Assembly (NCBI GenBank): GCA_000531095.1
Contig: HG799465.1
Span: 243,324 to 307,323 of the forward strand
Reading direction: 5' to 3'
Length of the DNA: 64,000 nucleotides
Source: Gemmata massiliana
GTDB taxonomy: Bacteria > Planctomycetota > Planctomycetia > Gemmatales > Gemmataceae
Part shown: positions 1 through 7,468 of the stretch, piece after piece
How the letters are laid out: each line of letters opens with the position of its first letter
Position numbering within the stretch: position 1 is the first letter of the stretch
The notes under the pieces: generated by a model
Told to the model about the DNA's origin: nothing
Seen by the model: the letters and a program-made list of their open reading frames with translations, nothing else
Database searches by the model: none
Made by a program: the position numbers and the translations under genes

Positions 1-752
1 AGCGCCGACTCAGCGAACAACTGTTTCACGACCGGCAGGCCGCGGAGCGCGCCGAAGCGTTCCGCGCGGGCCGGGCCGACCTCCGGTTCGATACGGACTC
101 CTACCTCGATCACGAAACCTGGGTGCGCCCCGCGTTCGAGGCGCTCGGCCCGCTGCGTGGGAAGCACGCACTCGACTACGGGTGCGGGCACGGTATGGCT
201 GCCGTTGCGATGGCCCGCGCCGGCGCGACCGTGACTGCATTTGATCTGTCGCCTGGGTACGTGAACGAAGCCTGTGCCCGGGCCGTTGCGAACGGCGTGC
301 GCATCGAGTGCGTCGCTGCCGACGGCGAAGATCTTCCGTTCCCGGACGCCTCGTTCGACGCAGTTTGGGGCAACGCGATCCTGCACCACCTCGACCTAGC
401 TAAAGCCGGAACGGAGCTGCGTCGTGTCCTCAAACCGGGCGGAATCGCTGTGTTCTGTGAACCGTGGGGCGGGAACCCGCTCCTGGGTTTCGCACGTGGC
501 TCACTCCCGTACCCTGGCAAAGACCGCACGCCGGACGAACACCCGCTCACACACCGCGACCTGCAACCGCTACGCGACATCTTCCCGTCGGTCGAGGTCC
601 GCGGGTTTCAGCTACTCGGGATGGTGCGTAGGGTGTGGCGCAATCGCCACGCGCTGGGCCTCCTCGACACGGCCGACACACACTTACTTCGCGCTTTACC
701 CGCTTTGGGGAACTGGTGCCGCTACGCGGCCATCGTGTTACGGAACGCCTAG
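1..752 (+). CDS. class I SAM-dependent methyltransferase, 5' end outside window
   Basis: Rossmann-fold methyltransferase. Motif I DYGCGHG, a following acidic FDLSPGY strand, motif II/III region DGEDLPFPDASFDAVWGN and a LHHLDL / RVLKPGG segment give the Methyltransf_11 pattern of small-molecule methyltransferases. The reading frame is open back to base 3 with sensible coding sequence (LFHDRQAAERAEAF), so the GTG at 123 is unlikely to be the real start and the gene begins left of the window. The acceptor substrate cannot be told. Followed 81 bp later by an unrelated Gemmata-family gene on the same strand. Confidence 0.85.
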   Translation, partial: RRLSEQLFHDRQAAERAEAFRAGRADLRFDTDSYLDHETWVRPAFEALGPLRGKHALDYGCGHGMAAVAMARAGATVTAFDLSPGYVNEACARAVANGVRIECVAADGEDLPFPDASFDAVWGNAILHHLDLAKAGTELRRVLKPGGIAVFCEPWGGNPLLGFARGSLPYPGKDRTPDEHPLTHRDLQPLRDIFPSVEVRGFQLLGMVRRVWRNRHALGLLDTADTHLLRALPALGNWCRYAAIVLRNA

Positions 753-833
753 GTGGGGGTAGCGGTGTGCGGGCACGACCGCTTGCACCGGGCGCCGACC
801 ATTTACGCGAGGAACAGTTCCAGGGATAAGCCG

Positions 834-1502
834 ATGACCGAAGCGGAATGGCTGGCGTGCGAAGAACCAATGGAGATATTGGATGCCCTTGAACTTGAAG
901 TACACCTTCGCGCTAAAGCCCGGATTATGCGATCCTGGCGCCTCGTTCGCTGGTTCGCGCCAAAGGCATCACTAACGGACGACCGGCGCCCATTCTTCAC
1001 GCCGCGTCAACTCTATCTTCTAGCCTGTGCCGTAAATCGCGTGTTTTGGAAGGCGCACAACGGCGACGCGCTTTCTTCGTCCCTCGCTCTCGAGGAACGC
1101 TTTGCCGACGGGGAAATCACACTCGCAGAGTTGCTGGCCGACGACCCGGAACGCCAGTGGCACTGGCCGAATCCGCCGCACCTAATTTCCAACGTGTTTC
1201 GTCGTGGCCGCTGGCCCCCGGCATTTGAGGGGACCGGCCGCGTGTACTGCAATCTGACGCGCGACATTTTCGGGAACCCGTTCCGCCCGGCCGCGTTCTC
1301 CCCCGCGTGGCGCACCTCGACCGTTCTCGCACTTGCGTCTCAAATGTACATATCGCGGGATTTCGGCGCGATGCCGATCCTGGCTGACGCACTTCAGGAG
1401 GGCGGCTGCGACAACGCCGATGTGCTCAACCACTGTCGCGATGCCAACGCACCGCACGTGCGTGGGTGTTGGGTCGTTGATCTGGTTTTGGGGAAGGAGT
1501 AA
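834..1502 (+). CDS. Gemmata-type MTEAEW family protein, function unknown
   Basis: 222-residue protein of a family I recognise by layout, not by function: N-terminal MTEAEW, a central IFGNPFRP block followed by AWRTSTVLALASQMY, then MPILADALQEGGCDN and a C-terminal GCWVVDLVLGKE. The ATG at 834 was chosen over the longer frame from 753 because it begins with the family's MTEAEW and has AGGGAT just upstream. Three more members or remnants lie at 56.1, 57.9 and 58.7 kb. No signal peptide or membrane segment, so probably cytoplasmic. Between the ends the sequence is variable and hydrophilic. No catalytic motif is visible. Confidence 0.75.
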   Translation: MTEAEWLACEEPMEILDALELEVHLRAKARIMRSWRLVRWFAPKASLTDDRRPFFTPRQLYLLACAVNRVFWKAHNGDALSSSLALEERFADGEITLAELLADDPERQWHWPNPPHLISNVFRRGRWPPAFEGTGRVYCNLTRDIFGNPFRPAAFSPAWRTSTVLALASQMYISRDFGAMPILADALQEGGCDNADVLNHCRDANAPHVRGCWVVDLVLGKE

Positions 1503-1572
1503 CTGCGGAGATTTGATGTGTAACTGCCGCTCACAGCGCGAGCGGACGACACGTCGTGCGAGACCGACCGCA

Positions 1573-2274
1573 TTAGTGGCCGTGAGCCAGTGACTTACCT
1601 GTAATTTGTTCCATGATCCAGCGGTTCGCGTCCCCGAGCATGTCGGAGTGAACGCAGTGTGCGGTCGCGTAGCGGTTCATGCGCACGTCCGATCCCGCTC
1701 GCGTGAGCTGAGTCACAGCGCGCCGGGCTTCCGTAACCGGCACAACCGGGTTCGCGGTGCCGTGGCCGATCAGGATACGGAGCTGATTCGCGCGCACGCG
1801 GCCCTTCGGCAGTCGGCCGTTTAGTGCGACCACACCGGCCGCACAGGTACCCATCGATAGGCCCAGGCGGTACGCGGCGGTGGCGCCTTCACCGATCCCC
1901 ATGAGGAACACGCGGTCGGGATTAACGCTGAACTGGCTCGTCGCGTATGCGAGTGCGGCCTTCGTTCCCCGGTCCGGCTGCCCCTCGCCCCAACCGAACG
2001 CCGGGCGCCCGTCCGCGCGACAACCGAGATTGACCGGTCCGCGGAGACACAACACGATGTAATTGCGCCGACTGAGTTGAGGGACCAACCGAACCGAGTG
2101 CTCTTCGCACTCACCTTCGGCGTGGAACAACACCACGAGGGGGTATGCGTATTTCGGTTGGTAGTCGGTCGGTAAGTACACGCGGACCGGGCGATCCGTC
2201 GCCGGCGCCAGAACGGCCGAGCGGAACCCTTCGGTCGGGTGCTCAGCGGTGCGGTTTGGTTTGGTAGCCGGCAT
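1573..2274 (-). CDS. alpha/beta-hydrolase-fold protein lacking the catalytic serine
   Basis: About 233 residues with the architecture of a phospholipase/carboxylesterase-type hydrolase: RVYLPTDYQPKYAYPLVV opening strand, an FH motif, a nucleophile-elbow region and a C-terminal HSDML. The elbow reads FLMGIGEGATAAY where active enzymes have G-x-S-x-G; glycine replaces serine. The usual acidic position reads GHGTANPVVPV, with Asn instead of Asp. The fold is probably kept but classical Ser-Asp-His hydrolysis is not expected, so a binding or scaffold role is more likely. Start at 2274 (MPATKP) leaves out a low-complexity N-terminal extension in the longer frame. Transcribed toward the MTEAEW gene. 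Confidence 0.7.
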   Translation of the reverse strand: MPATKPNRTAEHPTEGFRSAVLAPATDRPVRVYLPTDYQPKYAYPLVVLFHAEGECEEHSVRLVPQLSRRNYIVLCLRGPVNLGCRADGRPAFGWGEGQPDRGTKAALAYATSQFSVNPDRVFLMGIGEGATAAYRLGLSMGTCAAGVVALNGRLPKGRVRANQLRILIGHGTANPVVPVTEARRAVTQLTRAGSDVRMNRYATAHCVHSDMLGDANRWIMEQITGKSLAHGH

Positions 2275-2705
2275 GGTCAGTCCAATGATCCGGTTGGGTG
2301 GCTCTGGCGGGCTTGGGACCGCCCGGGAGCCGAACACACCGCGGGTCCGAATTTGATGGACCCGCGAGTCGATTCGCGACAACTCTACGTTCGTTGCGGA
2401 GCACATTCAAGCGGCCCTCGCGGCCGAGTTGAGTCAAAATGGCGAGTTTTTCAGGTTCGCCGCGCGGTTGCTCCGGCTGCGCTATATGCAGTGGAATAGG
2501 GAATCTGGGTCAGGTCAACAGGCGGGTCAATGTAAGAAAGAAAATCCGTTCCGAAAGCTCCCGCGCAGCGCGGCGCATTCGCGCCACTCGCGCAGGATGG
2601 CGCATCCGCGCAGCGCGTTATAAACGTGCGCGTCCCGGGTTCGAGGGTTCAAACTCCGGGCAGATGCCACTCCTTTTTCTCTCACATTCTGAAACCCGCA
2701 CAGTC
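2275..2705. other. 431-bp gene-free interval
   Basis: Between the divergently placed start of the hydrolase-fold gene and the stop of cysC. G+C-rich stretch 2565-2625 contains repeated GCGCAG/GCGCAT words able to form small hairpins. A T-arm-like GGTTCAAACTCC lies near 2650, but no acceptor or D arm pairs with it. No convincing ORF. Confidence 0.5.
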
Positions 2706-3386
2706 TTACGCCTTCACCAGCCCTCTCTCTTCTAGGTACTTCAACACGAGCGCGACGCCCTGTTCTACCGGTTGCGCGGCCGCGTCGAAAACGAGTTCCG
2801 GCTTCACCGGCGGTTCGTAAGGATCGTCGATGCCCGTGAAGCCTACACTCTTACCGGCCCCGACCGCAGCGCGGGCCTGCTTGTACAGCCCCTTCGGGTC
2901 GCGCTGTTCGCAAACCTCGATCGGGGTGTTCACGTACACCTCGATGAACGGAATCGCCCCGGTCTTGTTCTGCTCGTGGGCTTTGCGGGCCGCGTCGCGG
3001 TCCTTGCGGTACGGACTGATGAAGCTCGTGAGCGCGAACAGCCCCGCGTCCGCGAACAGCTTCGCGACTTCCCCGATGCGGCGAACGTTTTCCTCGCGGT
3101 CGGCTGCTGAAAAGCCCAGGCCGAACCGCTGCGATTGTTCTTCGCCGTACCCGCGCGTTTCGGCCAGAACCTTCGGCCCGGCGTTCAACCCGAGTCGGAC
3201 GTTGTCGCCGTCGAGGGTGTACGCCGCGTGCCCGCGTTGAATGAGCACCTGTTCCAGCGCCATCGCCAGCGTGGACTTACCCGAACCCGACAACCCCGTG
3301 AACCACAACGTTGCGCCGGTCTGCCGCAGGAGCTTGGACCGCTCCTCACGGGTGACCGTGCCGCTGTGGAAGAAAATGTTGGACAT
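2706..3386 (-). CDS. cysC: adenylylsulfate kinase (APS kinase)
   Basis: Transfers phosphate from ATP to adenosine 5'-phosphosulfate, giving PAPS for sulfation or sulfate reduction. Walker [10 protein letters not shown] near residue 31, the APS-binding [10 protein letters not shown], the [12 protein letters not shown] helix and the [10 protein letters not shown] and [22 protein letters not shown] blocks are all present. Between [10 protein letters not shown] and [11 protein letters not shown] there is an extra segment of about 20 residues absent from compact bacterial CysC; I recall similar inserts in other planctomycetes. 226 residues, single-domain, with no CysN fusion. Neighbours give no sulfate-assimilation operon. 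Confidence 0.92.
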   Translation of the reverse strand: MSNIFFHSGTVTREERSKLLRQTGATLWFTGLSGSGKSTLAMALEQVLIQRGHAAYTLDGDNVRLGLNAGPKVLAETRGYGEEQSQRFGLGFSAADREENVRRIGEVAKLFADAGLFALTSFISPYRKDRDAARKAHEQNKTGAIPFIEVYVNTPIEVCEQRDPKGLYKQARAAVGAGKSVGFTGIDDPYEPPVKPELVFDAAAQPVEQGVALVLKYLEERGLVKA

Positions 3387-3524
3387 CGTGTTGCGTTCTC
3401 AGCCTTCCGCGTGCAGCTTTCAGCTATCAGTTGTGAACATTCGCGCCTCGCTATCCGGTACAAGTTACGGAGTCGGAAACGCGGAGTCAGCGCGAGGGCT
3501 TTCGCCCCAACACCTCAAAGCCGG

Positions 3525-4508
3525 TCACGGCCCCGCGACCCGGAACTCCGCGGGCTGGCTCTTTACCACTCGGCGCCCGGTCGCGTCGCTGAGTTTCACG
3601 GTGACGGTGTACACGCCCGGCACGGTCGGGGCGGCGAACCCGTAGCAAGCGTGGAAGTCGAACAGTGGTGACCGGGTGACGAGACTCTCCTCGAACCGCA
3701 CCACCGGCACGCGCTGGTCGGTCGATTGGAATTGCGGGACGAGGTTCTCTTTCGCGTCGCGGATTTCGACCTCGGCGCGAACGTGCACGCGGTACCCGTC
3801 GCTCGTAATTTGGTTGCTGAGGTTCCGCAATTCGAGGTACAGATTGATCCGATCATTGGGCTTGTAGTGCTCCGCCACCGGGCGCGGAGTGTACCGTCCG
3901 AACCCCTCTACTTTACTGCAGAACACGAATTTTTCGATCTTGAGAGCGGCGCGCGGTTCGAGCCGCGCGATGGCCCCTCGCAGTTGCTCCACGAGCGCCG
4001 CGGTGGTGACCTGGTCGTTCATCAGGTCGGCACTCGCGCCGCGTGCGAGAATCGGGAGCACCGCGAGCACGAAGTCTTGATTGTTCTTGTCCATCGTCCG
4101 GATGATTTCGATCGCCTGATCCGGGCGGTTTTCAACATAGGCCCGGACCGCGGCCAACAACGGCGGTTCGGGTGGCGCGGTGAATGGCGGGAACTGTTGG
4201 GGTTCTCCGCTCGCTGTTTGCACTCCCCCCGGTGGGTTCGTGACAATTGGGACCGTCTTCGTAGCCGTGGAATTGCCGCTGGGGGCCTTGGGTACGACCG
4301 CTCCGGGAACCTTCGGCAGAATCGCGAAATCCTTGCGCGGGGCGGTATTGGTAGTCGGTTCGGCTTCGACCGGCGCTTTCGCAGTAGTTTTGGTGGTCTG
4401 TTCGGGCGCAGGAGTAGGGGCACTCGGCGTACTGCTGATGTGCAGGCACGCCTGGAGAGAAATCGCGTAACATGCGACGAGCGCGAGAAGCGGCCGACGA
4501 CCGGGCAT
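3525..4508 (-). CDS. predicted lipoprotein with Pro-rich linker, function unknown
   Basis: 327 residues. N-terminal signal with lipobox-like SLQAC at about residue 21, then roughly 100 residues rich in Pro, Thr and Ala (a surface linker), then a globular half from about residue 115. The C-terminal part reads like a beta-rich domain (INLYLELRNLSNQ, VHVRAEVEIRDAKENL, VPGVYTVTVKLSDATGR), similar in style to planctomycete envelope proteins. Probably anchored in a membrane facing the periplasm. It lies 87 bp downstream of the prenyltransferase-repeat gene on the same strand, so co-expression is possible. I do not recognise a named family. Confidence 0.7.
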   Translation of the reverse strand: MPGRRPLLALVACYAISLQACLHISSTPSAPTPAPEQTTKTTAKAPVEAEPTTNTAPRKDFAILPKVPGAVVPKAPSGNSTATKTVPIVTNPPGGVQTASGEPQQFPPFTAPPEPPLLAAVRAYVENRPDQAIEIIRTMDKNNQDFVLAVLPILARGASADLMNDQVTTAALVEQLRGAIARLEPRAALKIEKFVFCSKVEGFGRYTPRPVAEHYKPNDRINLYLELRNLSNQITSDGYRVHVRAEVEIRDAKENLVPQFQSTDQRVPVVRFEESLVTRSPLFDFHACYGFAAPTVPGVYTVTVKLSDATGRRVVKSQPAEFRVAGP

Positions 4509-4595
4509 CCGTGACCCTCGAACCTGCCCGCGGGCAACGCGGGTCGGCTCTCATAACGTTGGCACCTCTCCGCGCCAAGACCTCTCAATGCTGCA

Positions 4596-5588
4596 CTACT
4601 TGAGCGGCCGACCGAGTAAGTACAGCCCGCACGCGGTGGTGATGGCGGGGTAGTTACTGTCGATGTTCGCGCGACTCGCCTGCCACGATCCGTCCATTTG
4701 TTGTTCCTTCAGTAGTTTCTCGGCCCCCTCGCGATACCAAACCCTAACTTGCTTGCCCGATTTGAACTCGGTCGAACCGAGCACGCGCCCGAGTTCGGCG
4801 GTGGTCATCCAGGAATAGGCGCAACTCTTCCCGTCACCGAACTTGCCCACCTTTTCACCGAGTAGTGCGGCCATGCCCTTCTCGAACGCCGGACCGGGGT
4901 CGGTGGCCTTCTTGTCGTACTTCACCGCCACCGCCAAACTGAGCAGCGCCGCCACTGTCATGCTGTGACTCGGCTTGTCGTCACCAACGTTGATGTACTT
5001 CCAACCGCCGTCTTTGTGCTGTGTGTCCGCGTAGAAGTCGCGGATCTTGGGCCAGATGTCTGCATCGACCTTCGCCCCGGCTTGCGCCGCGACGTGGAGG
5101 GCCATCACTGCGAAGTGTGTGTTGGAGTTGTCCGCGACCTCGGTAGCCGGATAACTCCAGCCGACCAATTTGCCCTGGCGTATGATCGCCTTTTCGAGCA
5201 ACCAGTCGGCGCCCGCCTGAATTTCCTTCGCGTACTTCGTCGCGTCGACCCGGGCGAGGGCCTGAGTGCGCAGGCTCACAACGTAAGTCTTGCTCGGTTT
5301 GAGCGCGAGCAGGTATTCAACCGCCTTGGCTACGGCCGGATCGTTTGCCGGGACGCCGGCTTCGATCAGACCCAGCACGACAAGAGCCGTGGTACCACCG
5401 TCCATCTCGAGGAGCGATTTGAAAAGCAATACGTCCCAACTGCCGTTGGGTTGCTGCGCGTCTTTTAAATATTTGATGGCCTTTTCGCGAGCGGGAGCGA
5501 CCTTCTTCTCGAACTCCGCGTCCCGCCCCTTGTCCAGAGGAACTGGGGCCGCAATCGCGATCGCGAGTGAAGCGATGAGTGCCGTCAT
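4596..5588 (-). CDS. exported prenyltransferase/squalene-cyclase-like repeat protein
   Basis: 330 residues with a cleavable-looking signal (MTALIASLAIAIAAP). Repeated QW-like motifs of the terpenoid cyclase/prenyltransferase alpha-barrel are visible: QQPNGSWD near 46, QHKDGGWKY near 190, QQMDGSW near 300, separated by helical TALVVLGLIEAG and AVMALHVAAQAG repeats. No DxDD or DDxD cyclase motif is seen, so this is the planctomycete type of alpha/alpha barrel of unknown role, not a terpene cyclase. A strong AGGAGG lies 7 bases before the ATG, fixing the start at 5588. Divergent from the M28 peptidase gene. Confidence 0.8.
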   Translation of the reverse strand: MTALIASLAIAIAAPVPLDKGRDAEFEKKVAPAREKAIKYLKDAQQPNGSWDVLLFKSLLEMDGGTTALVVLGLIEAGVPANDPAVAKAVEYLLALKPSKTYVVSLRTQALARVDATKYAKEIQAGADWLLEKAIIRQGKLVGWSYPATEVADNSNTHFAVMALHVAAQAGAKVDADIWPKIRDFYADTQHKDGGWKYINVGDDKPSHSMTVAALLSLAVAVKYDKKATDPGPAFEKGMAALLGEKVGKFGDGKSCAYSWMTTAELGRVLGSTEFKSGKQVRVWYREGAEKLLKEQQMDGSWQASRANIDSNYPAITTACGLYLLGRPLK

Positions 5589-5711
5589 ACGGTTCCTCCT
5601 CTAATTTTAATTTAAGACTTAACCCATTGTTTCCCGGCCCGTGCAGGGACACAATGGGCACTCCTCCCCATTTCGTCGGACTCGCATCAATATTTGTACT
5701 GGAGTTACCTC

Positions 5712-7388
5712 ATGGCACTGCGCGCCCCGTCTGCCCGCGCTTTGTTACCCGCCGTAATCGGTGGGTTGTGTTTCCTTCTCTTGAAGACCGACGCCCGGTC
5801 CGCGGCGCCGGTCGAAGAGGCGCCGGCCCCGCGCATGGCGGCGGCCGATGTGGACCAGGCGCTCATTTCGGAGATCAAAGCGCGCTCCGAGATCATGAAG
5901 AACCTCCAGTACCTCTCCGACCAGATCGGCGGCCGGTTGACCGGGTCCGCGAGCCTGGAAAGAGCGAACAAGTGGACCGCGGAGAAGATGAAGGAGTACG
6001 GCCTGGAGAACGTGCGCCTGGAACCGTGGGAGATCCCCTACGGCTGGCAGCGCGGCAAGGCCGAGATGAAGATCGTCGAACCCAACAACGGGCGCACGCT
6101 GATGATCGCGTCCTACGGCTGGGCGCCCGGCACGAAGGGCAAGGTGACCGGCGACGTGGTGATCCTCAAGGGCCGCAACAAGGCCGATCTCCAGGCGTAC
6201 AAGGGCAAGCTGAAGAACGCGATTGTTATGGTCTCGCCCCCTGCGAACGTGAAGCCGATCACCGACACCAGTTACGGCCCGGGGACCCCGCGGAAAGAGC
6301 CGTCCAAGGACGCTCCGAAGAAGGATGAGCCGAAGAAGGATGAGCCGAAGAAGGATGAGCCGAAGAAGGATGAGCCGAAGAAGGATGAGCCGAAGAAAGA
6401 CGAACTCAAGAAGGAAGAGCCGAAGAAGGACTCGGCTTCGACGACCGAAGACATCGGGGCCGGTTCGTGGATTCGCGACGAGCAACAGCCCGGTTTCGGG
6501 TTCGCCGGTGAGATGCGCGCGTTCGCGAAGGAAGAGGGCGCGGCGTGCGAAATCACCGATTCGGCCAAGCCGCACGGGTTGCTCGTGACCACCGGCGGGT
6601 GGCGCGGGGACCGGGCCGCGGCCGAGAGCGGCATGGCCCGCGTGTTCATGGCCCACGAGCACTACGCCCTCCTGTATCGGCTCGCGTCCCGCGAGAAGGA
6701 AACGACCCGCGTCGAAGTGGAGATCGAGAACAAGTTCATCCCCGGCCCGATCGTCGTTTACAACACGATCGGTGAGGTCCGCGGGAGCGAGAAGCCGGAC
6801 GAAATCGTGGTCGTCGGCGCGCACCTCGACTCGTGGGAACTGGGCAGCGGTACCACCGACAACGGCACCGGGAGCTGTGTCGTTCTCGAAACGGCCCGCA
6901 CGGTCGCGAAACTCGCCAAGGACGGTCAGCCGCCGAAGCGCACGATCCGGTTCTGCCTGTTTACCGGCGAGGAGCAGGGGCTGTACGGCTCGAAGAAGTA
7001 CGTCGAGAAGCACAAGGAAGACATGCCGAAGCACTCGGTGGCGCTGGTCCACGACACCGGTACCGGTAAGGTGCTCGGGTTCGGTACGCAGGGGCGCAAG
7101 AACATCATCCCGATCCTGGAACCGCAACTCGAATCGCTGAAGGCAATCGACGGCTGGAAGGGGCTCGACATCGCCGGCATGGGCGGCACCGACCACCTGC
7201 CGTTCGAGAGCGCCGGCGTGCCCGGGTTCGCGTGCAAGCAAGACATGGACGAATACCGGTTTACGCACCACACGCAGTCGGACACGTTCGACAAGGCGAA
7301 AGAGCCGAACTTGCTCCAGGGCGCCCAGGTGATGGCCGTGACCGCGGTTCGCGTCGCGAACCTGCCGGAACTGCTCCCGCGTAAGTAG
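5712..7388 (+). CDS. exported M28-family zinc aminopeptidase-like protein
   Basis: Secreted zinc peptidase, about 558 residues. A hydrophobic signal near residues 10-28 is followed by a PA-like region and the M28 catalytic domain. Metal and catalytic residues: His/Asp in VVGAHLDSWELG, Asp in TTDNGTGS, Glu-Glu in FTGEEQGLYGSK, Asp in LVHDTGTG, and His in FTHHTQSDTF. ATG 5712 has GGAG 7 bases upstream; the TTG at 5694 lacks one. An eightfold PKKDE-like repeat (residues about 202-241) interrupts the lid region and is lineage-specific. The transcript ends at a strong hairpin at 7417. Peptide specificity cannot be inferred. Confidence 0.9.
   Translation: MALRAPSARALLPAVIGGLCFLLLKTDARSAAPVEEAPAPRMAAADVDQALISEIKARSEIMKNLQYLSDQIGGRLTGSASLERANKWTAEKMKEYGLENVRLEPWEIPYGWQRGKAEMKIVEPNNGRTLMIASYGWAPGTKGKVTGDVVILKGRNKADLQAYKGKLKNAIVMVSPPANVKPITDTSYGPGTPRKEPSKDAPKKDEPKKDEPKKDEPKKDEPKKDEPKKDELKKEEPKKDSASTTEDIGAGSWIRDEQQPGFGFAGEMRAFAKEEGAACEITDSAKPHGLLVTTGGWRGDRAAAESGMARVFMAHEHYALLYRLASREKETTRVEVEIENKFIPGPIVVYNTIGEVRGSEKPDEIVVVGAHLDSWELGSGTTDNGTGSCVVLETARTVAKLAKDGQPPKRTIRFCLFTGEEQGLYGSKKYVEKHKEDMPKHSVALVHDTGTGKVLGFGTQGRKNIIPILEPQLESLKAIDGWKGLDIAGMGGTDHLPFESAGVPGFACKQDMDEYRFTHHTQSDTFDKAKEPNLLQGAQVMAVTAVRVANLPELLPRK
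6315..6434 (+). repeat. eight tandem 15-bp units coding for PKKDE repeats
   Basis: Five identical units CCGAAGAAGGATGAG from 6315 to 6389 followed by three diverged ones, all in frame inside the M28 peptidase gene. The encoded Lys/Glu/Asp/Pro stretch is a charged flexible linker. Identical units suggest recent slippage expansion, so the copy number should differ between strains. Confidence 0.95.
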
Positions 7389-7416
7389 TAGAACGCGAGT
7401 CGAGATCAACAAAAAA

Positions 7417-7449
7417 GAACCCGCGGGCACTTCCGGTGCCCGCGGGTTC
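7417..7449. terminator. bidirectional terminator hairpin between convergent genes
   Basis: A perfect 14-bp stem (7417-7430 with 7436-7449) around TTCCG, preceded by six A and followed by GTCATTT. It lies between the stop of the M28 gene (+) and the stop of the ECF sigma gene (-) and can serve both. Confidence 0.75.
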
Positions 7450-7468
7450 GTCATTTCAGAGGTGCGAT

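Noticed and set aside
2600-2665. Possible tRNA (GGTTCAAACTCC near 2650, GCCA after it)
   Set aside because: The T stem pairs at only three positions and no acceptor, D or anticodon arm fits within 95 bases.
6315-6434. CRISPR-like array
   Set aside because: Units are 15 bp without spacers and in the coding frame.
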